From: Archilochus colubris
Lineage: Eukaryota; Chordata; Aves; Apodiformes; Trochilidae
Length of the DNA stretch: 64,000 bases
Assembly: GCA_023079485.1 (NCBI GenBank)
Contig: CM041108.1
Span: forward strand, 4,154,001-4,218,000
Direction of reading: 5' to 3'
Shown here: one piece after another, positions 48,521 to 60,300 of the stretch
How the letters are laid out: each line of letters starts with the position of its first letter
Numbering within the stretch: position 1 is the stretch's first letter
Notes under the pieces: generated by a model
What the model was told of the DNA's origin: nothing
The model's database searches: none
Seen by the model: the letters and a program-made list of their open reading frames with translations, nothing else
Translations under genes and position numbers: made by a program

Positions 48521-51380
48521 GGAGCCCTTCGGCACCACAACCCCTAAGCCAGAATTCCCACCCTAAGGAACGGCAATCAGGTATGGAGGTATCTGGGATG
48601 ATTTCCCTTGGTCTCCTGCCTCAGAACCAGCCCTGGAGCTACACAGGAGGCAGCTGCACTCCCAGGGGAAGCAACAAATCCCCAGGCAATGATGCTTGGG
48701 CAGGGATTCACCTTTCTCCTTCTCAGCTGCCCCTTCCCTTCTCTGCCAGCCCCCCCAGCCTGCCCCAGCCTCCTCTCAGCAACTCTTCCAAACCTCTTTG
48801 CCACATCCTGGTTTCACCTCTGCAAACCTAAACCAAACTCCATGCACAGAAAGGTTTGAGATTTGCATGCACTTCCTTACCCCTCTCTCCTGCATCCCAG
48901 AATTCTGGCAGCAGTGGGTCCTCTGCCCAGCATCTCTCCTTCCCTCCTGGCTGGACACAAATACTCCAACAACCACCACCCTTTTGTACTTCAATCATGC
49001 AGAGAAACCACCATGCAAGAAGGCTGGAAAAGGAAAGAGAACTCCTTGCTGCTTGGCTTTCCAGCAGACCCATTCAGCTGTCCCAAATCCCTCCATGTGA
49101 TCATCCCCAGGTCCCATCTTGTCACAGATTTGTCCTCTCCAAGGAACAGCATCCTCTCCCCAGAAGATGCCACAGATCAGCTCTATCACTGCCTCTAACC
49201 CAGTGCTCATGCAGCTCTTGCTGGAACCAAAACAACTCCCTTTCCTGAAATTCAAAGCACCATCTGACATCTTCATTTCATATTTTTTTTTTTCTCCAGA
49301 AGACATTTCCACCCAATGTTCACTGCAATGTTCCACCCAACACTCTCAGCAGCTCTAAGAAAAACAGATGAAGCAGCCTCTTTATTCATTTCTCCAAGAA
49401 GTAATTAGAAGCAAGAACAAGAGTCAAGAATGTAGATGTTATCCTTCCTAAAGGAAAGCAGATTTCTAATTAGTGAAGGAAGCAGCTTCTGTGGGATTCT
49501 TTCTCCAAACAGCTGTTGCCTAGGGATCATCTGTCTTTTTTTCCCTTTTTGCAGTAAAAAGTTCATTTATTTTAACATATATAACTGTTGCAGTACCTAA
49601 TTAAGGCAGACAGAGCAAGACTAGAATCAAGGGCAACTGTAGCAGAAAAAAGACAACTTGATGAATCCTAAACCATTGCAGACTCCTATAGCAGCATTAA
49701 TCAGACCCAGTTAAAATAATGATAGAAAAATCCTCACTCAACCATGACAGCAAAACCCAAACCATCAGTCATGTTGTCTCCATGCTGCAGGTATCCCAGC
49801 CACACTCCAGTCCTCCTTTGCCATGCCCTGAGATTGCAGGGATTCTTCCAGAAGAGGTTTTATTCTCAATTATCAGGTGTAGGAAGATGGCATTTTCCCA
49901 GCCATCTTTTTGGGGGCCTCTGTCTAAAAGCTGCAGGGAGTTGCATGAAATCCATCACTGACTCTGCTTTCCCTGGCCCTCTGACAGAGTCCTGACAACT
50001 TCCATCCCAATGCTTCCTTCTACTGCCATCACTTCCTCTCCTCATTTCTAGGGCATGACAACGTTGACTGTTCTAAACCCATGCAAAAATCAAAGCTGTG
50101 ATATTACTTCACACACACACAAGCTTGTCACATCAAAACAGACATTTTTCCATTAAAAAACATCTTTCACAAGATACCTCTTTTTTATCAATTCTATTTG
50201 TTTTTCTTCATTATCATTTTAACTTGGGCAAGTTTGACAAGTTCTTTTGAAGGAGGGCTCTGTGGAAATGTAAATTATCCCCTGCAAAGCTGCACTGGCA
50301 AGGGCACCTTTTTTTTTTTTACTTTATGCTGAAAGGGACACTCCAGCAAAACTCAACCCATGTAGGTTTGCACACATGTGCTCCTGCCATGCACACATTC
50401 CTGCCCAATTACAGATGAAGATTAGTTCAGTGGACATCTCCTTTTTATGGCTATTTATGTCCAAGGATAATAATGACACAAAAACTAATGGGGCTAAGCA
50501 AGTTCTGAATTCATTTCAGGCTGGCGTGCTGAAAGCATTCCCAGCCAGCAGAGCAGCAAGGAATAGCTTTCCCAGAAACTAACAATGGGGGGAAAAAAAC
50601 CCAACCCAATGGCAGTTTTGAGATGGTGCTGGCTAAGTTTTATCAAGGCAGGTACTGTGTGTGTCTTGTGAGGTCCCCATCTGGGCTCACATCCAATATT
50701 CCTTCAGCACATCACGCAGAGAGAACAAAGCCATGAACCATATGTGACACACGCAGTGTTTTCAGCCAAGCCTTCCACTTCTTCAAGATGAAGGTGGTTG
50801 TGGCATACACAGACATATTGTGCACCTAAGATACCCTATAAACAAACACACCTACAAAGGGATTTCATGCTGAACTGGTTTCTCTCCCATCTTCATGCCC
50901 CAGCTCCCTGGAGAAGCCCCAAAGGACCAGATCGAAAAGCCCAGCATCAAGAGTTAAAATTCAAACTCTCCCTTAATAATTCAATCAAATTCAAACTGTT
51001 TCACTTCCATCTGGATAAACCACTTCTTCATTCTTGGCAAGGCCTGGGTCCCTTCCTGGACTGCAATTCCTTGCCTGGGAATGCAGGTAACAGAGACTGC
51101 AAGTGTGATAGAAAGGAGAATCAGCCCCCTGAAGGACACTTTTTAGTGCCAATGCAATGAAGGCCTGCCAAAGAAAGCCCCTTTTTTCAGCCCAAAGCTA
51201 GGAACTGAGTCAGACACAGCTGAGAGATCTCTTGAATTTGAGTGCTGGAAGAGGTTACACAAACTGTATTCAGTGGATGACCTCAGAAAGTCCAAACGTG
51301 CCTAAAGGCTTCCAAGCTCCATCACACACATGTTCCTGTTTGCAGAGAAATGTTCATGTGCCCACTTGGAAATGGGAAGG

Positions 51381-51386
51381 AAAAAA

Positions 51387-51406
<20 letters not shown>
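51381..51406. repeat. Poly-A run (26)
   Basis: An uninterrupted A run followed by GGAAAAAAG. No retrocopy body is recognised upstream. Confidence 0.9.
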
Positions 51407-51419
<13 letters not shown>

Positions 51420-52014
51420 TCTATAAGAGGAGCTGCAATCAGAGATAATTCCCAAGCACTCAGTTCCATGTGAGCAAGTACAAACACACAAATAAAAAGA
51501 TGAGATCAGTATCAGTGCTCTGGGACTGGCACACCACAGGTACCACCTTGAAACTGATAAAGCCAAACAAAGGGGAGGGCAGAGAAAGCCACAAAACAAG
51601 AGGACTTGTGTGCCAAAGGCAGAGCAAGCCAAGCTGCATCCATCAGAGCTGCACAGACACCCAAGCATCACAGATGTCTCCTGCCTTAGCCTGACACTCT
51701 GCAATCACACAGCACCATTGGCAGAAAGGGTCAAGAGACAGCTGCAGCTACGAATTTTCCAATAGCTGAAATGGTGTTTGATCAAAGGAATGTCTTTAAA
51801 ATCACTGGTGCATTGCTGGGAGAGAGCAGAGGTTTCAAAAGTAATTCTTTGCTCACATCACACACCTCCTGCAAGAAGCCAGCACCAGGTCTGTCTCCCT
51901 CCTTCTTCCCCTCCCTCCCTGTCTTGAGGGGCTGTGTTGACTCCAGTTCTTGTTATTCAGCAAATTTACATCAGGTTTCTCTAGCACTTCAGTTCACATT
52001 ATACCATCCCAATC

Positions 52015-52310
52015 CAGTGTTATAAACCAGTCCATCATAACCATCAGCTTGATTACAGAGCCTGCTGCATATAATAAATGTGTATAATGCGTCTGTAGGA
52101 AGCAAAAGACACCTCTATGTTTTTGGTTTTGTAAAGATAAATAGCCTCAATTGTTTAATCAATAAAAATGCCTCTCCAACTCCTACTGTTATTACAAAGC
52201 AATCTCAAACAGAGTGAAAAAGAACTATTGCATCTATATTCCTGTCAAAGGAGACAGTGGCTGATTGGCCAGTAAATGAACTGCCTGGACACAGCCTCTG
52301 TGCATCCCAA
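52015..52310. promoter_or_regulatory. Possible conserved non-coding element
   Basis: A long repeat-free AT-rich block with CAGCTTGATTACAG, GCATATAATAAATG, GTATAATGCGTC, GTAAAGATAAATAGCC, CAATTGTTTAATCAATAAAAATGCC, TGTTATTACAAAG and CTGATTGGCCAGTAAATG (CCAAT box on the reverse strand). The motif density and lack of any repeat resemblance make it one of the better candidates. Confidence 0.35.
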
Positions 52311-54258
52311 ATCCTAGCAGGAAGCAGGTGGGATCACTGCTGCATCCCAGTGTAAGCATCCCCTTAACCCAACTGGGGATTCTCCCAGGAAGGGACTCTG
52401 CATCCAAGCCCAAAACACAGAATCTGTAAATTACTCAGCAAATGGCAAGGAGAGTGGAGGGGGACCTGCTGGCTTTGCTGTTGACATCAGTGACAGAGCA
52501 GTTGGTGGCCCCAGAAAGCTGGGAGCAGGAAAGGACTTGGGAAGAGGGAGGCTGGACCTGCAGCAGGGACCACAGATATCCAGCTGCCAGGAAGCCTTCT
52601 GAGAGGCTCAGCAGTGCTGAGTAGTTGTCTGTAATTGCCAGGAATGCTTTTCCTGGTTTGCAGCAGGATGCAAGGTGTGTTTCCATATGCCTCCCAACTT
52701 GCTCACTCCAACAATCCCAGCTTAGAGCTGGAAGGAACAACTCTCAGCTCAAAGGACAAAGAAACAACATTTCTCACAGCTTGCTCTCCTCTTCCCCCCT
52801 GGCACATCTTGTCTTCAGGTTTCTTGCTTCTGGGGTCACTGTCAGGAAGAATTCAGGGCTTGCCATCACTGGATGCAAAGGATCTGATTTATTCCTCAAA
52901 TCCTGAACTCCATGCACAGGTTACAAGTCAGCTGTAGCTCTGAGGTAAGCAAACACAACTCCCAGTGGTTCCTTTGCCTGGAGAGGGCAAAAAGCTCAAG
53001 AAATCCAGAAACTTGTGCAGGAAGACAGCAGGAGAAAAATCACACCAGGCAGAGCCTGAAAGGCAGAGCAGAGGCAAAGTGCTGACCCTCTCAGGGGCAG
53101 GAGCTGACACAGAAACAAGAAGCCAAACTTCCCCACATGTCCAGTGGATGTGCTTTTACTGCAAACCTCTCAAACCCAACCTGTAGCAAAAACCAGATAC
53201 CCCAAGTCCCAGCCTTGCACTGTTCGAGGTCCAGCTTCAGGTTTTCTATTTCTTCCAGCAGCTTTGTCTGAGCCAGAGCCTCCCCAGAGGGAGAGCTCCT
53301 GGACAAGGGTTTCCCTCAGACCCCTGGGCAATTCAGCCTCACTGACTGGGACACTTAGGAATACTGCAGGAGAAAGAGAGGAAAACCCAGGAGTCAGATG
53401 CCTCTCTCCCATATCACTTGTTTCTTTGCAATAAAGACATTTTTCCCCCTTTCCTCTCCTGGAGACTGTAAATTAACTGTCAGTTCCCTGGTATTTTGTA
53501 CACTGCTCTTTCTGGCTCTTTTCCAGATCTCCAGGGTGCCATTCATTTATTTTTTTTTCTGCTATTTTTTTTTTTCCTCCTTCTTGCTGCTCTATTTTCT
53601 TCACCTCTCCAGTTCACCCTACTTTCCCCTGAGGCTTTTTATTCTCACAGCTCCTGGCTGATGGATTCCTGACCACCAATGCCCAGGCAATGCTGATCTC
53701 ACCCATGCCCCTCTTGGGTCAATGTCTCCTTCCCCTTGCTCTTTGCACTCTGGGAGTGAAGCTCAGATGCCCTTTTCTTCTGCAGGTGGCAAACTTCAGG
53801 AGGAAGGGAGGGGGAAAGAGGGAAATATATCAGCAGAGCCCACAATATCCCAAAGCTCCTCTGTCAGTCACAGCCTGAGCTAAAATGCCCTTCAGCCTGG
53901 TCCAAGCTGGGCTGTTCCTGGCTGGGGAAAAGAACTCATTTTACTTATCAGTGAGGGAAAAGAGATTAGAGATGTTCTGGAGTCTGAAGAGAAAAAAAAT
54001 CAGTGAATGGGGAGAGAAAAGGTACTTGTGGACAGGGAGAGGAGACATTTGCTTCTCAAGTAGAAGCTAAGGGGAGAAAATGGGTTGAGAAGTGGAGGGA
54101 CAGGAGAAGGGGGTAGCCAGGCTCCAAAGACAAGATGCTGCCAAGAATTCTGCCCTACACTTCAAGCTGATGTTGAGCAAAGCTAATAAACCAATGCCAC
54201 AAGCTTCTTCCTTCTGATTAGTGCAAACAGAGCCTGAAACATTCTAAAATGAAAAAGA

Positions 54259-54270
54259 GGGGGGGGGGGG
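54259..54270. repeat. G12 homopolymer
   Basis: Twelve G, followed by TGGGTGTG. Confidence 0.9.
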
Positions 54271-55514
54271 TGGGTGTGAACAGTATTCTGTCTTTAATTT
54301 GCACTCCCTAAGGCCATGCCCTCATCCCTTCCACTCACAGCATCCCTCCTCAATACATACTCACACTGGCACATGCATTCTCTCTGGACCACAACTTGGC
54401 CTTCTCCTCCTCTGCCTCCTCCTAAGCTTCCACATCCCAGAAAAAAGCAGCCAGCCTCATCCCCTATCCCAGGGATGCTCCCTGGGAGGATGTTCTGGCT
54501 CCAGGGCTGGAGCTGCAGATGCTGCCCTGTTGCCTGGTGGTTCTGGCATGGTTGTCCCTTCATGAAGCTCCTGGCTATGCTGAGCTCCAGGCAATTCCTC
54601 ATTCCTGGCTAAAAGATGGGCTGAAGCACAGGGAGAGCCAAGTGGGATTGCAGCAGGTGAAATACAGAGCCTGGGGTGAGCAAAGAGAGGGGCAAGAGAG
54701 ATGTGGAATCTGGAACAAGGAGGGGAAGAAGGTTGGGCAGCTGTTTAACCAAGGGGTGTGTTTCTCCCTAATGTTAAGTAGATGAAGACAAACACCCACC
54801 CAAAGAGCACACTGGTGAATTTCTGACTATTTACCACCTCCTTCCTGCAGTCCATCTCCCAGCTCTGCTCAGCATCCCCCACCTCAGCACTTACAGAATG
54901 GGCAGAGAGGTTCTCATCTCAGGCTGAGAGCAGAGAGGGACACAAGAGCCCTGATGCTGAGACCCCAGGACCCCTCCAGCAGTATCTGCTCCATCTGAGC
55001 TGGCCCTACAGATCCCCCCAGAGGAATGATCAGGGAGGAGCCTCAAGAATCAATACAGAAAAACTCATATAAAAGGAGAGAGGAAAATACAAATGTTTGG
55101 AGCCAGGCCTGGAAGGGAAGAAAGTGAGCAATGTGGTGGATTCAAGGCAAAATATTTCTTCAGGGGAGAGGAAAAAAAAAAATAATGTAACCTCTCACAT
55201 GTAGATAGGAAAGAGTGGATAACACATTGCTTATGAAGAGTTCTCCTCCTGAAAAATTAAGCCTGACAAAACAAAGTCATAGACAAGAAAGGATCAACTC
55301 TTTGCAGAGCACCCATGAAATAAGAAGCCAGGTTTGGTCAGGGAAGATGATTACTTTAACATAATAATGCCCCTATGTATTTTGAGAGAACCTGTTTTGT
55401 GTTTTCCTCTACTGCTAGACTGTAATATCCCCACAAATACTCAGTCAGCCACAATAAAAGCCGTATCACAATAAGCCAGCTGAAAGGCCATTATATGAAA
55501 AACATTTTCAATAA

Positions 55515-55553
55515 AATAAAATAAAATAAAAGAGAGAGAGAGAGTGAGAGAGA
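55515..55553. repeat. (AAAAT)n followed by (GA)n
   Basis: Four AAAAT-type units run directly into GAGAGAGAGAGAGTGAGAGAGA. The stretch just left of it (CCATTATATGAAAAACATTTTCAATAA) has a CArG-like word. Confidence 0.85.
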
Positions 55554-56089
55554 AAAAACAATAAAGCAAATATTTTCAAGAGCAAAATCTCCATGCCTCT
55601 TGCCCATCACTTTTATGGACACCCTTGCAAATTGCCTCAGTTCTTAAAGACTTCTCTGCTTTTCACTTCAGGAATAGTTTTTTGCAGATCATTTGCATCT
55701 CTCAGGAAAATGCACTTTCCCACAAGCCTCTATTCCCAGGCAGTGCCTCTGGATGAGGGCAGGAGAGGGCACAACCTTCTTTTCTTGGCCAATATTCTAA
55801 CACAAATGCAAAATAACTTCAACTGGCACAGCCAGGAGAATGAGGCACATGATTTTCCTGATTTTTCCTCTACCATCACAGTGGGAATTCTTTGAGAGGC
55901 AGCACCTTCTGGGGTGAAGGATGAACAGGTCTTTTAGCTGAACATAAAACCCTTCCCCACCTGGACCAGGCTCTCTGGTCTGACAGGAACCAGAATCAAG
56001 TTCTTGAGAAGAAAATGCAAAGGCAGAGGAGATGCAGCTTGTCCTGAGGTTCAGTTCTGCTCAGCTCTCATTAAGCAGAAGTTAGGTCA

Positions 56090-56300
56090 TATCCTGAAGC
56101 ATAAGGATTTATAACTTTCCAGTCATTTATGCTTTTACACTTAAAACTCTGTAAAAAGTCTGATAAATGACAAATAGCTGCTCTCAGCTTCAATTACATT
56201 GTGTGACAATGAACTCCATGAGCTATTCTTCCACAAGACTTAGGATTAACCCATGTCAGCAACTCAGGTTTGACTTTAAATTACCTTGTCTTTTCTAATG
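56090..56300. promoter_or_regulatory. Possible conserved non-coding element
   Basis: GGATTTATAAC, CAGTCATTTATGC, CTGATAAATGACAAATAGC, CAATTACATTGTGTGACAATG, CTTAGGATTAACCC and TTTAAATTACC appear in a repeat-free setting. ATTTATGC and its near reverse complement ATAAATGAC face each other. Candidate only. Confidence 0.3.
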
Positions 56301-57109
56301 GCTTTTCCTGAACATCCATCCATACATTTTTTGTCTGCTCATCCCAGAGAAAACCTTACACACCAAATGCAGAAAATTACTTTTTTTTTTTTCTTTCTTT
56401 CTTTTTGGTGAGCTCACCATGTAGAGCTTGGTCTCCAGAGCCCATGAGCAAACCTCCTGAGCTCAGGCACTGCAGCCCCTCTGCAGCTGCATCCCTGGCT
56501 CACTGCAGACAAATCCAGGGGACTCTGGACCACAGCAGCCAAGAGCTTCAGCAGCTTTGTGGCCCCTGGCACCATACAAAGTCATGAAGCAACCAGGTCA
56601 CCTCCTTCACCAGCTCCATCCATCACAGTATCACTTTCCTCTACTGGTTTTCCTCTTCCAGAACCTTCCCTTCCCTAATCCTGCCCTTCCCTGGGTCCAA
56701 CCCAGCCAAGGAGGAGGGAGAGGACATAAAAGGTGGAGATGAGCATTGCACCCTGGCAAGGAAGAAATGAGCACTACTCTCTCCCTCTGTGCTCCCCTCT
56801 CTTGTGCCATCCCAGCAGCAAGCTCTGCTCCAGCACCTGATGCTGAGCCCACTGCAGCTCTTGCTATTCCAAGCACATCCCATCATCTGCCTGCAGAGCT
56901 GCTCCTTCTCTCCTACAACATTATCCCAATGCTCTCCCAAGGCAAGGCTTGAAATTTCCCTGTAAACATCTCTCCTACAAGAGGGAAGGACAGGGGAGGA
57001 GGAAGGAGAGGATGAGGAACCTCCAGTTCCCTCGTGTTTCTCTGCAGTGCTCATGTGTCAGGCAAAAAACCCATTATGGCCTCTTATTATTCCCCCAGTC
57101 TTGAAGTTA

Positions 57110-57385
57110 TTTCCACAAGTTCTTAAGACATTAACAATGAAAAATCCCATTGTTCTCCTAATTAATTCAGCAATCTCAGTGAAATAATACAAGCTGCAAT
57201 TGTAATTCCAAGCTCACCCCTCGACCACTGGAATCAACTAATTAAATAACAATCAGCACTCCCGTTTGCATTTAGAAGATGGACTGCTCCTTTTTATTGC
57301 TGCAATTAAGAAATGCACTCAATAATCGGAATGAAATACAAATTTACCCAAGAGCCCACTAAATTATGGCCATTCATACTTTGTT
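57110..57385. promoter_or_regulatory. Possible conserved non-coding element, homeodomain-site rich
   Basis: The block holds GACATTAACAATG, CCATTGTTCTCC (SOX-like), CTAATTAATTCAGC, GCAATTGTAATTCC, CAACTAATTAAATAAC, CCCGTTTGCATTTAG (octamer-like), GCTGCAATTAAG, ATAATCGGAATG and CTAAATTATGGCC. At least six TAAT/ATTA cores lie within 250 bases, along with SOX- and POU-like words. This combination is common in vertebrate neural enhancers and is the strongest motif cluster in the window, but no conservation evidence is available here. Confidence 0.4.
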
Positions 57386-60300
57386 TTCTTTTCATCCTAG
57401 CAAAAAACTAAAAAAAGAGATGGCAATTTCCCCCCTTCCCTCCTTCCTCTGTTAAAAAGGGCACTCAGGAGATGGTGGGCAGGTTACCAGCTGCAGACAG
57501 CCCTGCTGTGCAGGCACCATCTTTTCTTCCTCCCAGTTAGGATCACCTCTGCCTTTTTCATCAAGGTCCCTCATTATGCAGTGTGTCTTTTATTGAATAA
57601 TCAGCACGGGGCTACAGACACATTCAGGGAGTGATTTTGGCTGAGCATGGAATGGTGGTGTTGGAAGTGTGCTCTCAGATCTTGGCAGAGGCAAGGACAG
57701 AGCTGACTGTCACCCAGAGGGACAGTGGGGTGGTCAGACACCAGTTCTAGGGGGTCACCAGCCCTGAAAGGTGTGACCTAGAGGATGGCACTGTGCCCTC
57801 AGCAGCAAATGACAAACCCGAGGTGTTCTCTCCAGGACCTGGTTCCAAGTCACAGCCACATCACGTTGTTTCATGCAGGTACTAAATACTCCACACACAG
57901 AGAGTAAAAATAATATTTAGAAAAATAGCTGGGGGATACTGTTTACTTGTTTTAAAAAGGGATGCATGGATGTAACTCCTGCTTTGAGGCTTTTTCCTTC
58001 TACACCACACCTCCTCCTTGGGATCAACACTTAGGTCCTGCACAGAGCAGTGCTGACACCTCCTTTTTTCCTAGTCTTACTCCAGATGGATAAAATCCTC
58101 CATGAAGACAAGGCAGAGAGCAACACAAGGTACTTCATCCTCTCCAGTGTGGCACTGGACACTAAACTGAAAGGGAATATGCCCTTCAAGTCAGGGTTGA
58201 GGATTTTAGAGCACCCTTTTTTCACCTTGGTGAGGTGCTCAGAAACCTTCAAGCAGAGCTTAATATCAAGCAGGATGCTCCTCACTAGATGAGGTTTGCA
58301 CAGCTCACTGCCCTTCCAGACCTTGCTATTCAGACTCTGCCTTCCCAGGCATTTAAAAGGTAACAGCAGTCTGAAAAATGGATTGGTAGAGCAAGCATCC
58401 CTGTTGGCACATCACTTACTCTCATCAAATGAGCCCAAATTTCTCTGTTATGACCACATCATTCTCTCTTTTTCTCCTCTTCTTAGCTGCTAATCCTGCA
58501 GACACAGACAGGAACTGGAGATTCATGCTGATTCCTTTCCTTTTTGGCCATTATGAGTCATAAAGATTATGCAAGCCAAATGCAGCCTGAAAGGCCACTG
58601 GGCCCAGGAGAATCTGGCTCTGTTTTCAGGGATATAGAAGTGCAATTGCCTGGCCCTTCAGCCAAGTCCTCAATAGCACTTCTGGTGATGCCTGAGCCAG
58701 GGCAGCTGATGGCATCTCCTCCAGCTGCTGTGCTGGCTCTGCAGGGCTAGGAGAGCAAACACAGGACAGGTCTGACTGAAAACACGTGAGTGTCCCAAGG
58801 ATGAAACCACCCCACCATGGGTATCAGATGGTCACTGCCATCCAGAAGAGATGCACAAGTCTAAGAGGCTCATCAGCTCCTGCAGTTGTAATGGAAATGG
58901 CTGTGCCATGCTAAGAAAACCCCAGCTAAACACTCTCCCCAGTTTCACAAAGCTTGAAGGGGAACTTAGAGATGTCCTCTAGCCATAAAGTTTCTTCTCC
59001 TCAAGCAGGTAAGAAGCACCCAGACTGACTCCTCTGTAACTCCACCCCTGTAATTGCAGGGACATTGCAATGGACACACCATTCCCTCCATTGCACCAGC
59101 CTGGCCATCAAACTGGTGAAGGAACTGGTTTGTATTGAAAGCAGCAGGGTTTCAGGACAAACTTGAAGTTGGCTTCATGATTTAGAATTCTCTTGGTGGG
59201 GACAGAGAGAGAGAGTCAGCTCTGGGACCGGGTCTGCCAGGGTCAGGAAAGGATGCTCAGGAGGGCATGGGATAGAGAAGCTTTTAAAGCAATTAGTCCA
59301 ATAAAGGAAAAAAAAGACACCCACTGCATAACCACAGAGATAGCTGGCAAGGACAGCAGCAGCAGGAGGAGGTGTGAAAATTAAATTGGATAAAAGGCAG
59401 GTGTTCAGGGAGGAGTGGAGGCTGGGGAGGGGGATGGAAGGAGAGGTAGAGTAAGCAGCTACAGAGAACAGTAGCAGCATTGTACTGCTGTCACTGGCAC
59501 TTCAAAACATTTGCAAAAGGCTCATGTCTGCTTCAAGGCAAAGAAATAGAAGGAGCTTTCAACTGCTTAATCAATCCATCACCAAAAGTCAAAGAGAAAC
59601 CAGGGCTTCACTCCATTTTGGCCCTGCTGCAGAGGCAGAGGGCAGGGAAGTGGCACTTCCAGGCAGGCAGAGGATCCTGCAGTCAGGTTTGGGGGCTGCC
59701 TGCCTGAGGGATAATTGTTCCTCATCTAAGGAGTATTTCAGATGAGGCAGCATCCGTGCTTCAGAAATAATGAACTGTGATTACTCAGGATGGTGGCCAA
59801 AATGCATTATAGCTAGAGCTGGGGAGAATTTCTCAAATAGGGTTTTTGGGTTGGTTTTTTTTTTTGTGTGTGTCAAGAGAATGGCCTTCTTCCAAAAAAC
59901 TGGTAATTTTTGCAACTCAGCCCCCTCACCAAGAAGTTTCCAATTTTTCCCACAAGTCCTTCAAGTGACACATTCAGTTTCCATTTCCTCTATTAGAGGT
60001 TACTGAAGAAAAAAGCTGTTGCCAAACAGGAGGGGGGAAAAAATCAGAAAGAGAAAGAAGGAGCAGAAGGGAAAAGAAGGAAGAAAGTAACTTTTACTTT
60101 CCATCTCCAAAACTGCAGTACTTTCCCACGTAGGTATTTTTTGCCATTTTGGAGTCTTCTCCAACTCTCCCAGTTTGACTCCAGCTTGCAGAGAGCAGGA
60201 GGCACCTGGGATAATTCAGGTTCCTTGGTGTTCTCCTGCTGGGTCAGCCCCAGGCAGAGGGAGCAGAGGTTCCCCTGCTCACAGGGATGAGACTGCAGCA

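Noticed and set aside
51232..51426. Retrocopied gene ending in the A26 tract
   Set aside because: The sequence before the A run has no resemblance to a known transcript and no target-site duplication could be seen. The same holds for the A23 run at 46383.
54060..54115. G-quadruplex candidate
   Set aside because: The G runs are separated by loops too long for a confident call.
58940..59010. Decayed CR1 fragment
   Set aside because: GAAGGGGAACTTAGAGATGTCCTCTAG is faintly similar, but the following sequence does not keep the CR1 order.
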